Below, piece by piece: positions 1 to 5,521 of a stretch of DNA of 15,767 nucleotides. Numbering within the stretch: position 1 is the first letter of the stretch; each line of letters begins with the position of its first letter. The translations under genes were made by a program, and so were the position numbers. The notes below the pieces were generated by a model that ran no database searches, was not told where the DNA came from, and saw nothing but the letters and a program-made list of their open reading frames with translations. Source of the DNA: Actinomycetes bacterium (GTDB lineage Bacteria > Actinomycetota > Acidimicrobiia > Acidimicrobiales > RAAP-2); assembly GCA_021800645.1 (NCBI GenBank), contig JAJYYT010000011.1, positions 1-15,767 of the forward strand, written 5' to 3'.

Positions 1-100
1 GCTGGCGCGCACGAGGAGCCGGGAGACGAGGATCGAGACCGCAGAGGTGCTCGAGGCGCTCGACGAGATGCGGGGCGCCTGGCCGGATGCCGGTCGCTGA
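1..100 (+). CDS. Probable antitoxin, C-terminal end only (partial)
   Basis: The window opens inside a plus-strand frame (first complete codon at base 2) that ends with TGA at 98-100. All three forward frames are open here. This one is chosen because nearly every codon ends in G or C, as in the neighbouring real genes. The visible 32-residue tail is charged and probably helical, rich in Arg and Glu, and ends in a short Gly/Asp/Arg tail. No domain can be named from it. The antitoxin call rests on position: it sits directly upstream of, and on the same strand as, a PIN-domain toxin, the usual antitoxin-toxin order. The stop codon lies in the first unit of the 13-bp repeat and overlaps an ATG (TGATG). 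It could instead be an unrelated small protein, because the DNA-binding domain that would settle it lies outside the window. Confidence 0.45.
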   Translation, partial: LARTRSRETRIETAEVLEALDEMRGAWPDAGR

Positions 101-177
101 TGCCGGTCGCTGATGCTGGTCGTTGATGCTGGTCGTTGATGCTGGTCGTTGATGCTGGTCGTTGATGCTGGTCGTTG
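87..177 (+). repeat. 13-bp tandem repeat, seven units, spanning the antitoxin stop and toxin start
   Basis: Seven perfectly contiguous 13-bp units begin at 87, 100, 113, 126, 139, 152 and 165. The first two read ATGCCGGTCGCTG and the last five ATGCTGGTCGTTG; an eighth breaks down after four bases at 178. Every internal junction makes TGATG, so every unit carries an ATG with an overlapping TGA. The last unit is the true beginning of the toxin gene (Met-Leu-Val-Val-Asp), so the array looks like serial duplication of the first 13 bases of that gene. Each internal ATG opens an 8-codon frame that stops exactly on the ATG two units downstream. No Shine-Dalgarno-like purine run exists in the unit. 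Confidence 0.97.
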
Positions 178-569
178 ATGCGTCGTGCCTCTACGAGGTG
201 GTCACCGCGATGCCGGCGGCCGCGGGGGTCCGGGAGCGGTTCCGGGCCGACCCGGACCACGCGGCACCCCACCTCGTCGACGCGGAGGTCCTCGGCGTGA
301 TCCGCCGCCACCTGCTCGCCGGCAAGCTCGACGGGACCGCAGCGGGTCTGGCGGTGGCGGACCTGAGGGACTGGCCGGGTGAGCGCTACGGCCACGCCGC
401 CCTGCTGCGCAGGGCGTGGGAGCTCCGTCACGCCGTGCGGACGTGGGACGCCTTCTACGTCGCGCTCGCCGAAGCGCTCGACGCGACGCTGCTCACGGCG
501 GACCGACGTCTCGGGAGCGTCCGGGGCCTGCGCTGCTCGGTCGACGTCGTCGATCCGCACGACGCCTGA
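165..569 (+). CDS. vapC: PIN-domain ribonuclease toxin, VapC family
   Basis: This 134-residue protein has the size and order of acidic residues expected of a VapC-type PIN nuclease, a Mg2+/Mn2+-dependent RNase that cleaves tRNA, rRNA or mRNA and is inhibited by a cognate antitoxin. The likely metal ligands are Asp5 in the opening strand MLVVDAS, Glu41, Asp95 in the TWDAFYVALAE helix (a hallmark of the family) and Asp113 in LLTADRRL. The ATG at 165 is chosen because family members start just before the V-V-D-A strand; an in-frame TTG one codon upstream is less likely. There is no Shine-Dalgarno sequence, so translation probably depends on ribosomes arriving from the antitoxin gene through the 13-bp repeats. 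The RNA target cannot be predicted. The acidic tetrad is intact, so the toxin appears functional. Confidence 0.9.
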   Translation: MLVVDASCLYEVVTAMPAAAGVRERFRADPDHAAPHLVDAEVLGVIRRHLLAGKLDGTAAGLAVADLRDWPGERYGHAALLRRAWELRHAVRTWDAFYVALAEALDATLLTADRRLGSVRGLRCSVDVVDPHDA

Positions 570-601
570 CGACCTGACGACCTGCCGAGCGCCGCCGACG
601 G

Positions 602-648
602 GGCCGGTGCTGGCGTCGGGCCCGGCCGCCCTGGCCCGGGCACTGGCC
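602..648 (+). terminator. Possible transcription terminator hairpin after vapC
   Basis: An outer 9-bp stem pairs 602-610 (GGCCGGTGC) with 640-648 (GCACTGGCC, one G-T pair). An inner 6-bp stem pairs 617-622 (CGGGCC) with 633-638 (GGCCCG). It lies 33 bases after the toxin stop codon. No T-run follows, so it would have to act as a non-canonical GC-rich terminator, which is common in high-GC actinobacteria. The high GC content also raises the chance of accidental stems. Confidence 0.35.
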
Positions 649-677
649 CCGGCCGGCGGGTACGGTGAACTCATCTT

Positions 678-703
678 GAATCCGGGAGCCCGGCGTGGGA
701 TTC
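678..703. promoter_or_regulatory. Inverted repeat upstream of the hydratase pair
   Basis: GAATCC (678-683) and GGATTC (698-703) form an inverted repeat with a 14-bp spacer that itself holds most of the palindrome CCGGG-AG-CCCGG (682-693). It lies about 40 bp upstream of the GTG at 743, where an operator or promoter would be expected. No convincing -10 hexamer accompanies it. It could be a regulator site or chance. Confidence 0.22.
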
Positions 704-742
704 GCAGAGCGGCCGGGGCGAAGTCTCGTGTAGGGGAGGACG

Positions 743-1255
743 GTGAAAGAGTCGCCAGGACACGAGGACCCGACACTGGCGAGCATGGTCGGGCGTGCGG
801 CAGGCATGTCCGTGGTCGTGGTGGAACGTGGGCCGGTCGGGGCGTTTGCCGGAGCCGTCTTCGACGACGGAGCGGTCTACCGCGACCAGCGGGCCGCCGC
901 CGCCGCCGGCTTCGACTCCGTTCCGGCGCCGCCGACCTATCCCATCGCGTTGGCCCACTGGGGAAGCTTCGAGGAGCTCCAGCCGGAGGGCGAGCGACTG
1001 CGGCCGCCGAGCGCCGTGCTCGCGCCCTTCGCCGAGCGCGGTGGCCTGCTGCTGCACGGGGAGCAGGAGTTCGAGTACCAGCGCCCCATCGTGGTCGGCG
1101 ACGTCCTCGTCGGGGAAGCTCGGATCGTCGACGCGTACCGCAAGGAGTCGAAGGGCAGGATGATGACGTTCGTGGTCGTAGAGACGACCTGGAGGGATCA
1201 GGCCACGGGCGAGCTCGTGGCGAGGGCGCGCTCGAACCTGATCCACCGGGCGTGA
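743..1255 (+). CDS. FAS1-type dehydratase-domain protein, non-catalytic half of a MaoC-like enoyl-CoA hydratase
   Basis: The 170-residue protein matches the N-terminal MaoC/FAS1-type dehydratase hot-dog fold: an opening MVGRAAG segment, a V-E-R-G strand followed by GAFAGAV, and the family marker APPTYPIAL near residue 70. It lacks the SGDxNPxH hydratase motif, so it is probably the substrate-binding partner of the next gene product, as HadA or ChsH2-type proteins are for their catalytic partners. Together they would hydrate 2-enoyl-CoA to (R)-3-hydroxyacyl-CoA in the cytosol. GTG at 743 is the only start between an in-frame TAG at 731 and the internal ATG at 785. It is preceded by a strong GGGGAGG at 733-739, though the spacing of 3 bases is short. 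Its stop overlaps the start of the next gene (GTGA), implying coupled translation at fixed stoichiometry. Confidence 0.85.
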   Translation: MKESPGHEDPTLASMVGRAAGMSVVVVERGPVGAFAGAVFDDGAVYRDQRAAAAAGFDSVPAPPTYPIALAHWGSFEELQPEGERLRPPSAVLAPFAERGGLLLHGEQEFEYQRPIVVGDVLVGEARIVDAYRKESKGRMMTFVVVETTWRDQATGELVARARSNLIHRA

Positions 1256-1701
1256 CGGTGGCCGGAGACGGTGGTGCCGTTCGGCTCCGCGCCGAGAACT
1301 TGAAGGCCGGTATGGCGGCACCCGCACTCACGCGCACCCTCACTCGGACCGACTTCGTCCGCTACGCCGGGGCATCGGGGGACTTCAATCCGATGCACCA
1401 CGACGAGATCCGGGCGCGTGGGTCGGGACAGCCGAGCGTGTTCGGGCATGGCATGCTCTCGATGGGAATGCTCGCGACGGCCATCACGAACTTCGCAGGA
1501 GTCGGCAGCGTGCTCCGTTACCGCGTCCGCTTCACCGCCCAGACCTGGCCCGGAGAGACGCTCACGTCCGAGGTCACGGTCTCGGCCGTGCGCAGAGAGC
1601 ACACGCGCCATGTAGCGGACTTGGACGTCCGGCTCGTGAACGAGTCGGGCGAGGCGAAGGTCGTCGGCGACGCGACTGTCGTCCTCCTCGGCGGCCTTTA
1701 G
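1252..1701 (+). CDS. MaoC-family (R)-specific enoyl-CoA hydratase, catalytic half
   Basis: This is a 149-residue single hot-dog domain with the complete hydratase-2 motif: Y38-AGASGD-FNP-M-H, giving catalytic Asp44 and His49. A GHGMLSMGM helix, which lines the acyl pocket in the family, lies near residue 65. The enzyme adds water to 2-enoyl-CoA. GTG at 1252 overlaps the upstream stop as GTGA, and a second in-frame GTG lies at 1258. An ATG at 1312 would cut into the first strand (LKAGMAAPALTRTLTR), so the upstream start is preferred. The preceding gene supplies the companion half. Its TAG stop overlaps by 4 bp the stop codon of the convergent crotonase gene. The frame remains open far upstream (back to about 379), but that part has no recognisable protein and is an artefact of high GC content. 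Confidence 0.88.
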   Translation: MTVAGDGGAVRLRAENLKAGMAAPALTRTLTRTDFVRYAGASGDFNPMHHDEIRARGSGQPSVFGHGMLSMGMLATAITNFAGVGSVLRYRVRFTAQTWPGETLTSEVTVSAVRREHTRHVADLDVRLVNESGEAKVVGDATVVLLGGL

Positions 1702-2468
1702 CGCCCGGCGAAGCGCGGCTCGCGTCGCTCGGCGTAGGCCGCGAGGGCCTCCGCCGCGTCAGCGCTCGAAAAGCTCACCGTCTGGCAATGTGCCTCGGTC
1801 TCGAGTGCCTGCTCGAAGGAGAGGGAGCTGGCTCGGTCGATCATCGAGGTCGAGAGCGACAGCGCGAGGGTGGGACCCTGCGCCAAGCGTCGCGCCCATC
1901 CACCGACGAAGTCGTCCAGCTCGTTCGCCGGAACCACCCTGTTCACGAGGCCGATGCTCGCCGCCTGGGTGCTGTCGAGCACATCGCCGAGCAGGGTGAG
2001 CTCCTTCGCTCGCGCGACCCCCACGAGGCGGGGAAGCAACCAGGAGGTGCCGGTGTCGAGCGACAGCCCGCGTCGTTCGAAGAACGTGGCCAGGCGGGCT
2101 CGATCCGAGACGACCACCAGGTCGCAGCCCAGCGCAAGGCCCAGTCCAGCGCCGTAGGCGACACCGTCCACCTTGGCGATCGTGGGCTTGGACAAGGTGT
2201 GCAGTGCGAGCGCGGTACGGGCGAGCCGTCGCATGCGGACCATCGGCGGCACCGGCGGGCCGTCGCCGCCGGCGAGGTCGAGCCCGGAACAGAAGGATCC
2301 CCCGGCCCCGGTGAGCACGAGCACGCGGTCGTCGTCGCGGCGGTCGACTTCCTCGAAGCACGCACGGAGCTCCTGGACCATGGTGGGGTTGGCAGCATTG
2401 CTGCGGCCGGGACGGTTCAACGTGACCGTCACGACCCCCTCGTCTCGTTGTACCAGGAGCGTCTCCAC
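1698..2468 (-). CDS. Enoyl-CoA hydratase/isomerase-family (crotonase fold) protein, isomerase-like
   Basis: The 256-residue crotonase-fold protein has a first oxyanion-hole segment (FCSGLDLAGG, about 59-68) and a second (GVAYGAGLGLALGCD, about 102-116). Aligned on rat mitochondrial enoyl-CoA hydratase, the two catalytic glutamates fall on Gly110 and Phe130, so it is unlikely to be a normal hydratase. It keeps Asp138 in GLSLDTGTSWLLPRLVG, the position used by PaaG-like and delta3,delta2-enoyl-CoA isomerases, so double-bond isomerisation is the best guess. A GTG start at 2468 is preceded by GGAGGA with 5-base spacing. It is transcribed divergently from the GntR regulator, and its promoter probably overlaps the palindrome at 2566-2585. 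It ends convergently on the MaoC gene with a 4-bp overlap of stop codons. Confidence 0.85.
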   Translation of the reverse strand: METLLVQRDEGVVTVTLNRPGRSNAANPTMVQELRACFEEVDRRDDDRVLVLTGAGGSFCSGLDLAGGDGPPVPPMVRMRRLARTALALHTLSKPTIAKVDGVAYGAGLGLALGCDLVVVSDRARLATFFERRGLSLDTGTSWLLPRLVGVARAKELTLLGDVLDSTQAASIGLVNRVVPANELDDFVGGWARRLAQGPTLALSLSTSMIDRASSLSFEQALETEAHCQTVSFSSADAAEALAAYAERREPRFAGR

Positions 2469-2522
2469 GTGGGTCCTCCGTCAATTCGGGCTCTCTAGGA
2501 TCGAGGCAGGCCAGGTAGCCGA

Positions 2523-2540
2523 AGCGGGCACCAGCCCGCT
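2523..2540. other. Perfect hairpin in the leader of the minus-strand crotonase gene
   Basis: AGCGGGC (2523-2529) and GCCCGCT (2534-2540) pair perfectly across a 4-base ACCA loop. A second 5-bp stem pairs 2546-2550 with 2558-2562. Both lie between the putative promoter near 2566 and the crotonase start at 2468, so they would be in its 5' untranslated RNA. There is no T-run and no recognised riboswitch. They may be structural or incidental. Confidence 0.3.
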
Positions 2541-2565
2541 GGGACGGCCGAACGGTGCGGCCAAA

Positions 2566-2585
2566 TAGTAGGATCATCCTGCTGT
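2566..2585. promoter_or_regulatory. Putative GntR operator between the crotonase and GntR genes
   Basis: AGTAGGAT-C-ATCCTGCT at 2567-2583 is a near-perfect palindrome (7 of 8 arm positions pair). The 20-bp segment TAGTAGGATCATCCTGCTGT matches 15 of 20 positions of 13114-13133 in the other divergent promoter, including nine bases in a row. On the minus strand it contains TACTAT (2570-2565), a plausible -10 element for the crotonase gene. The position next to the gntR-type gene suggests autoregulation. Confidence 0.5.
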
Positions 2586-2618
2586 ATCCGACGAGTGGTC
2601 CGAATCCGACGAGTGGTC
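2586..2618 (+). repeat. 15-bp direct repeat in the GntR leader
   Basis: ATCCGACGAGTGGTC occurs at 2586-2600 and again at 2604-2618, an 18-bp period. It starts immediately after the putative operator and lies upstream of the preferred start at 2652, so it is probably non-coding and could be an extra regulator-binding site. If translation began at GTG 2595 or 2613 it would be partly coding. Confidence 0.6.
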
Positions 2619-2651
2619 GGCGTCACGACGTCCGCAAGGGAGTCCCTCCGA

Positions 2652-3455
2652 GTGGCCTACCAGACTGACCGGGCGCGCCAACGCATCCCGAAGGCGTCCG
2701 ACCTGCTCGCGGACGCTCTGCGACGGCAGGTGCTCGGAGAAAGCCTTGCCGAGGGGACCTCGCTGCCGTCGGAGAGCGAGCTCGTCGAGCAGTGGCAGCT
2801 GAGCCGAGCGACCGTGCGAGAGGCGCTCAGGTTGCTCGAGACCGACGGCCTGATCCGCATCAAGCGGGGTCCGGGCGGCGGCATCACCGTAGCGCGGCCC
2901 GATCCGAGCCATATCACGCGCTCGCTCGCGCTGCTGCTCAGTCTCGATCAGGCGCCACTCCGGGACCTGTTCGCCTTTCGAAAGCTGGTGGAGCCCGCCG
3001 CGGCCCAGCTCGCGGCCAAACGCGCCGACCACGAACAGAAGGCCCTGCTCGCCAAGGTGGCCGATGTGGCCGAGGGTGCCGGTGTGGATCGCGACAAGCT
3101 GCCCAGCGACCGGGTCGACTTCCATATGCTCATCGCCGACGCGTCGGGCAACGAGCTCCTCAAGGTGGTGCACGCGGCCGTCCAGGACGTGGTGCGCTGG
3201 CACGCCGACGAAGAACGCCTCACTCCGACCGACCTCGAAGCTGTCGACCGCGCCCACCGTTCGATCGCCCGGCACATCCTGGCCGGCAAGGGCGAGGCGG
3301 CTGCGGGAGTGATGCTACGCCACCTCGACCGCTTCGAACAGCGAATGCGCGAGCTCGGTCGGCTCGACCAGCCGATCATCCCGAGGGAGTGGTGGCACGA
3401 GGCGTCGTCGCTACGGGACGCTCGAAGGATCGCCCGGACGAGCTCGACGAAATGA
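2652..3455 (+). CDS. GntR-family transcriptional regulator, FadR/FCD subfamily
   Basis: The 267-residue regulator has an N-terminal winged helix-turn-helix (about 15-80) with LPSESELVEQWQLSRATVR, the recognition region, then EALRLLETDGLIRIKRGPGGG for the wing. An all-helical FCD ligand domain (about 100-230) follows. Likely FCD metal-site residues are Asp154, His158, His202 and His224. Such proteins usually repress acid or acyl-CoA catabolism genes and release DNA on binding the substrate or its CoA ester. GTG at 2652 is chosen because AAGGGAG at 2636-2642 sits 9 bases upstream; in-frame GTGs at 2595 and 2613 lack a ribosome-binding site. It lies 59 bp before an acyl-CoA dehydrogenase gene and is divergent from a crotonase. 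The palindrome at 2566-2585 and its near-copy at 13114-13133 are candidate operators. Confidence 0.9.
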   Translation: MAYQTDRARQRIPKASDLLADALRRQVLGESLAEGTSLPSESELVEQWQLSRATVREALRLLETDGLIRIKRGPGGGITVARPDPSHITRSLALLLSLDQAPLRDLFAFRKLVEPAAAQLAAKRADHEQKALLAKVADVAEGAGVDRDKLPSDRVDFHMLIADASGNELLKVVHAAVQDVVRWHADEERLTPTDLEAVDRAHRSIARHILAGKGEAAAGVMLRHLDRFEQRMRELGRLDQPIIPREWWHEASSLRDARRIARTSSTK

Positions 3456-3478
3456 CGGTGTTTGCCTGGGCGGGAAAC

Positions 3479-3514
3479 TTGTCCGGATAAAGTCGAATCC
3501 TTACACTGTTTGTC
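3479..3514 (+). promoter_or_regulatory. Leaderless promoter of the acyl-CoA dehydrogenase gene
   Basis: TTGTCC (3479-3484), a 17-bp spacer and TACACT (3502-3507) form a good SigA-type promoter. The -10 ends 7 bases before the ATG at 3515, which would place the transcription start on or next to the start codon, and no Shine-Dalgarno sequence is present. The segment from the -10 to the start codon is nearly identical to 13125-13141. GGAT (3486-3489) and ATCC (3497-3500) form a small inverted repeat in the spacer. Confidence 0.65.
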
Positions 3515-4735
3515 ATGGGCAATTCGCCGACTGGCTCGTTCGCAGAGACCGAGGACCAGGTTCTGCTCCGCCGCTTCGCTCGCGACGTCGCCCGGCGGAG
3601 GATCGCGCCCGACGCGAGCCGGTGGGACGAAGAGTCGGCCTTCCCGGCGCCGTCCTGGGAAGCTCTGCGCGATGCCGGGTTGCTCGGCATCACCGTGGGC
3701 GAAGAGTACGGAGGGTCAGGACTCGGAGACGTCGAGGCCTCGATCGTCCTCCAAGAGATCGCCCGCGTCGACGTGTCGAGCGCGATCATCTGCCAGCTGA
3801 TCTACAACGGCCCACCACGGGCGATCGAGCACCTAGCCAGCGACTCCCTCAAGAAACGCTGGCTGCCGCTGGCCGCGTCGGGCGAGGGTTTGTTCTGCAT
3901 CGGGATCACCGAGCCCGACTCCGGCTCAGCCGCGCACCAGATGAGAGCCCGTCTCGTTCCCGATGGGGATGGCTACCGTCTCGAGGCCTACAAGAACTAC
4001 GTCACGTTGGGCCATGTGGCGCGTGCGTGCCTAGTGTGGTGCCGATTTCCGGGGGGATCAGGCGCCCGAGGGATAGGGGCTGTGGTCGTAGACCTGTCCT
4101 CGGCTGGCGTCTCGGTGGTCGGCACCCATCGGAACATGGGCCTGCGCGGCTGCACCGAGGCTGAGCTCGCGTTCGACGGTGTGCGTGTCGAGCCCGAGGA
4201 CGTCCTCCTGCCTGGCGACCCGGCCGACAACTCCGCCTTCCGGGTCCTGCTCGCCCACCTGAACCATGAACGATGCGGCAATGCTGCGATGTGCGTGGGC
4301 GCGGCTCAGGGGGCTCTCGAGACGGCCATCGAGTACATGCGCGACCGCCGGACTGGTGACAAGGCGCTGGCCGATCTCCAAGGCCTGCAGTGGAAGATCG
4401 CCGACATGGCGATCCACCTGGAGGGCGCGCGCCTCCTGCTCAACCGGGCTGTGGCGATGGCCGGCCCTGGCGGAACGCCACCGCCGCTCGAGACGTCGAT
4501 GGCGAAGGCGGCCGCGAACCTCGCGGCGAAGCACGTGTGTGACGAGGCAGTGCAGATCCTCGGCGGTTACGGCTACAGCCGCGAGTACCCGTTGGAGAGG
4601 ACGCTGCGCGACATCCGCGGGCTGTGCATCGGTGCGGGGACGATCGAGATCCAGCGGAACTTCATCGGGACGAGCCTGCTTCGCGGCCGGGTGCCTGACG
4701 CTCCGTGGTGGAAGCGCGCCACAGCAGGTGCGTGA
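3515..4735 (+). CDS. Acyl-CoA dehydrogenase, isovaleryl-CoA-dehydrogenase-like active site
   Basis: This full-length acyl-CoA dehydrogenase (406 residues) is an FAD enzyme that introduces a 2,3 double bond into an acyl-CoA and passes electrons to ETF. The N-terminal helical domain (about 10-130) contains EEYGGSGLGDVEAS. The beta domain has CIGITEPDSGSAA, the FAD-contacting strand. The C-terminal helical domain carries QILGGYGYSREYPLERTLRD and a GAGTIEIQRN tail. The medium-chain-type catalytic glutamate is replaced in the tail (AGT in place of EGT). Glu252 in LNHERCGNA stands instead at the helix-G position used by isovaleryl-CoA and long-chain dehydrogenases, so it should be active. ATG 3515 is supported by the leaderless promoter. 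It follows the GntR gene and ends convergently, 39 bp from the hydratase gene. Branched or bulky substrates are plausible but unproven. Confidence 0.9.
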   Translation: MGNSPTGSFAETEDQVLLRRFARDVARRRIAPDASRWDEESAFPAPSWEALRDAGLLGITVGEEYGGSGLGDVEASIVLQEIARVDVSSAIICQLIYNGPPRAIEHLASDSLKKRWLPLAASGEGLFCIGITEPDSGSAAHQMRARLVPDGDGYRLEAYKNYVTLGHVARACLVWCRFPGGSGARGIGAVVVDLSSAGVSVVGTHRNMGLRGCTEAELAFDGVRVEPEDVLLPGDPADNSAFRVLLAHLNHERCGNAAMCVGAAQGALETAIEYMRDRRTGDKALADLQGLQWKIADMAIHLEGARLLLNRAVAMAGPGGTPPPLETSMAKAAANLAAKHVCDEAVQILGGYGYSREYPLERTLRDIRGLCIGAGTIEIQRNFIGTSLLRGRVPDAPWWKRATAGA

Positions 4736-4774
4736 CGCGCCGGCCGGGCCTGGGCCGACTGACCTCGGGCGGCC

Positions 4775-5521
4775 TCACTTTCCGTGCCGCGGCAAGAGGA
4801 GCGCCTCCAAGCGACCCCGCACCGACGCGCCGTCGCTCATAGCTGTGGTGACTTCCCGGTAGAAGGCGATCGCCTCCTCGAGCCCGTGGTCACGCCAGTG
4901 TCGCGCGACGGCCTTGCAGGCCCGGACCGTTCCTGGTGGGAACGAGGCGATCCGCTCGGCGATCGAGGCCGCGTGCGCGACGGCGTCGGTATCGACGACC
5001 CGTTGGACGAGCCCGATGCGCAATGCCTCGGTCGCGTCCAATCGCTCTCCGAGTAGGAGGAGCATCGCGTCGCCCCATGCGAGCTGCCGCACGAGCTGGT
5101 GGACGGCCACGCCGGGCACGAGACCGAGCGACGTCTCCGTGAGCGCGAACCATGCGGACCGAGAGGCCACCCGAATGTCGCAATTGAGCGCGAGCTCGAG
5201 CCCCCCCGCTACCGCAGGCCCGTCGACGGCAGCGAGCCAGGGCTTCGGGCTCTCGCCGATGCCGAACAGCGACGTCGATCCGACCGTGATGACCGAGCCG
5301 TCCTCCACTCGCGTCGCGACCTCGCGCAAGTCGGCGCCAGCGCAAAAGGCCGGTCCTGCACCCGCGAGCACTGCCACGCGTTGTGCTGCGTCAGACTCGA
5401 ACTCGGCGACGGCGGCCTCGAGCTCTGCGCGCAGCCCAGCGTCCAGTGCGTTGCGCCGTTCGGGGCGGTTGAGCGTGAGGAAGGTGACGGCTCCGCGCCG
5501 ATCCACCGTCACCGCGGCCAC
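4775..5521 (-). CDS. Enoyl-CoA hydratase (crotonase family), catalytically complete
   Basis: The 248-residue crotonase is the last gene of the seven-gene minus-strand operon. FCAGADLREV (about 59-68) and AVAGGLELALNCD (about 103-115) form the oxyanion hole. Both hydratase glutamates are present, Glu109 (GGLE) and Glu129 (ALTETSLGL), 20 residues apart as in classical enoyl-CoA hydratases. It should therefore hydrate 2-enoyl-CoA to (S)-3-hydroxyacyl-CoA, unlike the two other crotonase-fold proteins in the window. The segment after Glu129 (VPGVAVHQLVRQLAW) departs from the usual PGAGGTQRL pattern, which may alter the acyl pocket. GTG at 5521 is used: its G is the last base of the upstream TAG stop (TAGTG), and GGGAG lies 9 bases upstream. 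The frame is open further upstream but that part overlaps the preceding gene. Confidence 0.87.
   Translation of the reverse strand: MAAVTVDRRGAVTFLTLNRPERRNALDAGLRAELEAAVAEFESDAAQRVAVLAGAGPAFCAGADLREVATRVEDGSVITVGSTSLFGIGESPKPWLAAVDGPAVAGGLELALNCDIRVASRSAWFALTETSLGLVPGVAVHQLVRQLAWGDAMLLLLGERLDATEALRIGLVQRVVDTDAVAHAASIAERIASFPPGTVRACKAVARHWRDHGLEEAIAFYREVTTAMSDGASVRGRLEALLLPRHGK

Noticed and set aside
87..177. The 13-bp array as a CRISPR or an iteron-type origin
   Set aside because: Units are contiguous without spacers, and the unit is the toxin's first 13 bases. No replication gene is nearby.
178..382. Translation from the ATG in the eighth, broken repeat unit
   Set aside because: It gives an Arg/Gly/Pro-rich protein with no domain, inside the toxin gene. 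It matters only as the end of one stop/start chain.
379..1701. A 440-codon open frame running from inside the toxin gene through to the MaoC gene
   Set aside because: Only the part from 1252 has a recognisable domain. The upstream part overlaps two better genes and is Arg/Ala-rich noise typical of GC-rich DNA.
4741..4757. A CGGCC/GGCCG stem in the convergent gap between the dehydrogenase and hydratase genes as a terminator
   Set aside because: Only 5 bp, no T-run, and such stems are frequent by chance at this GC content.
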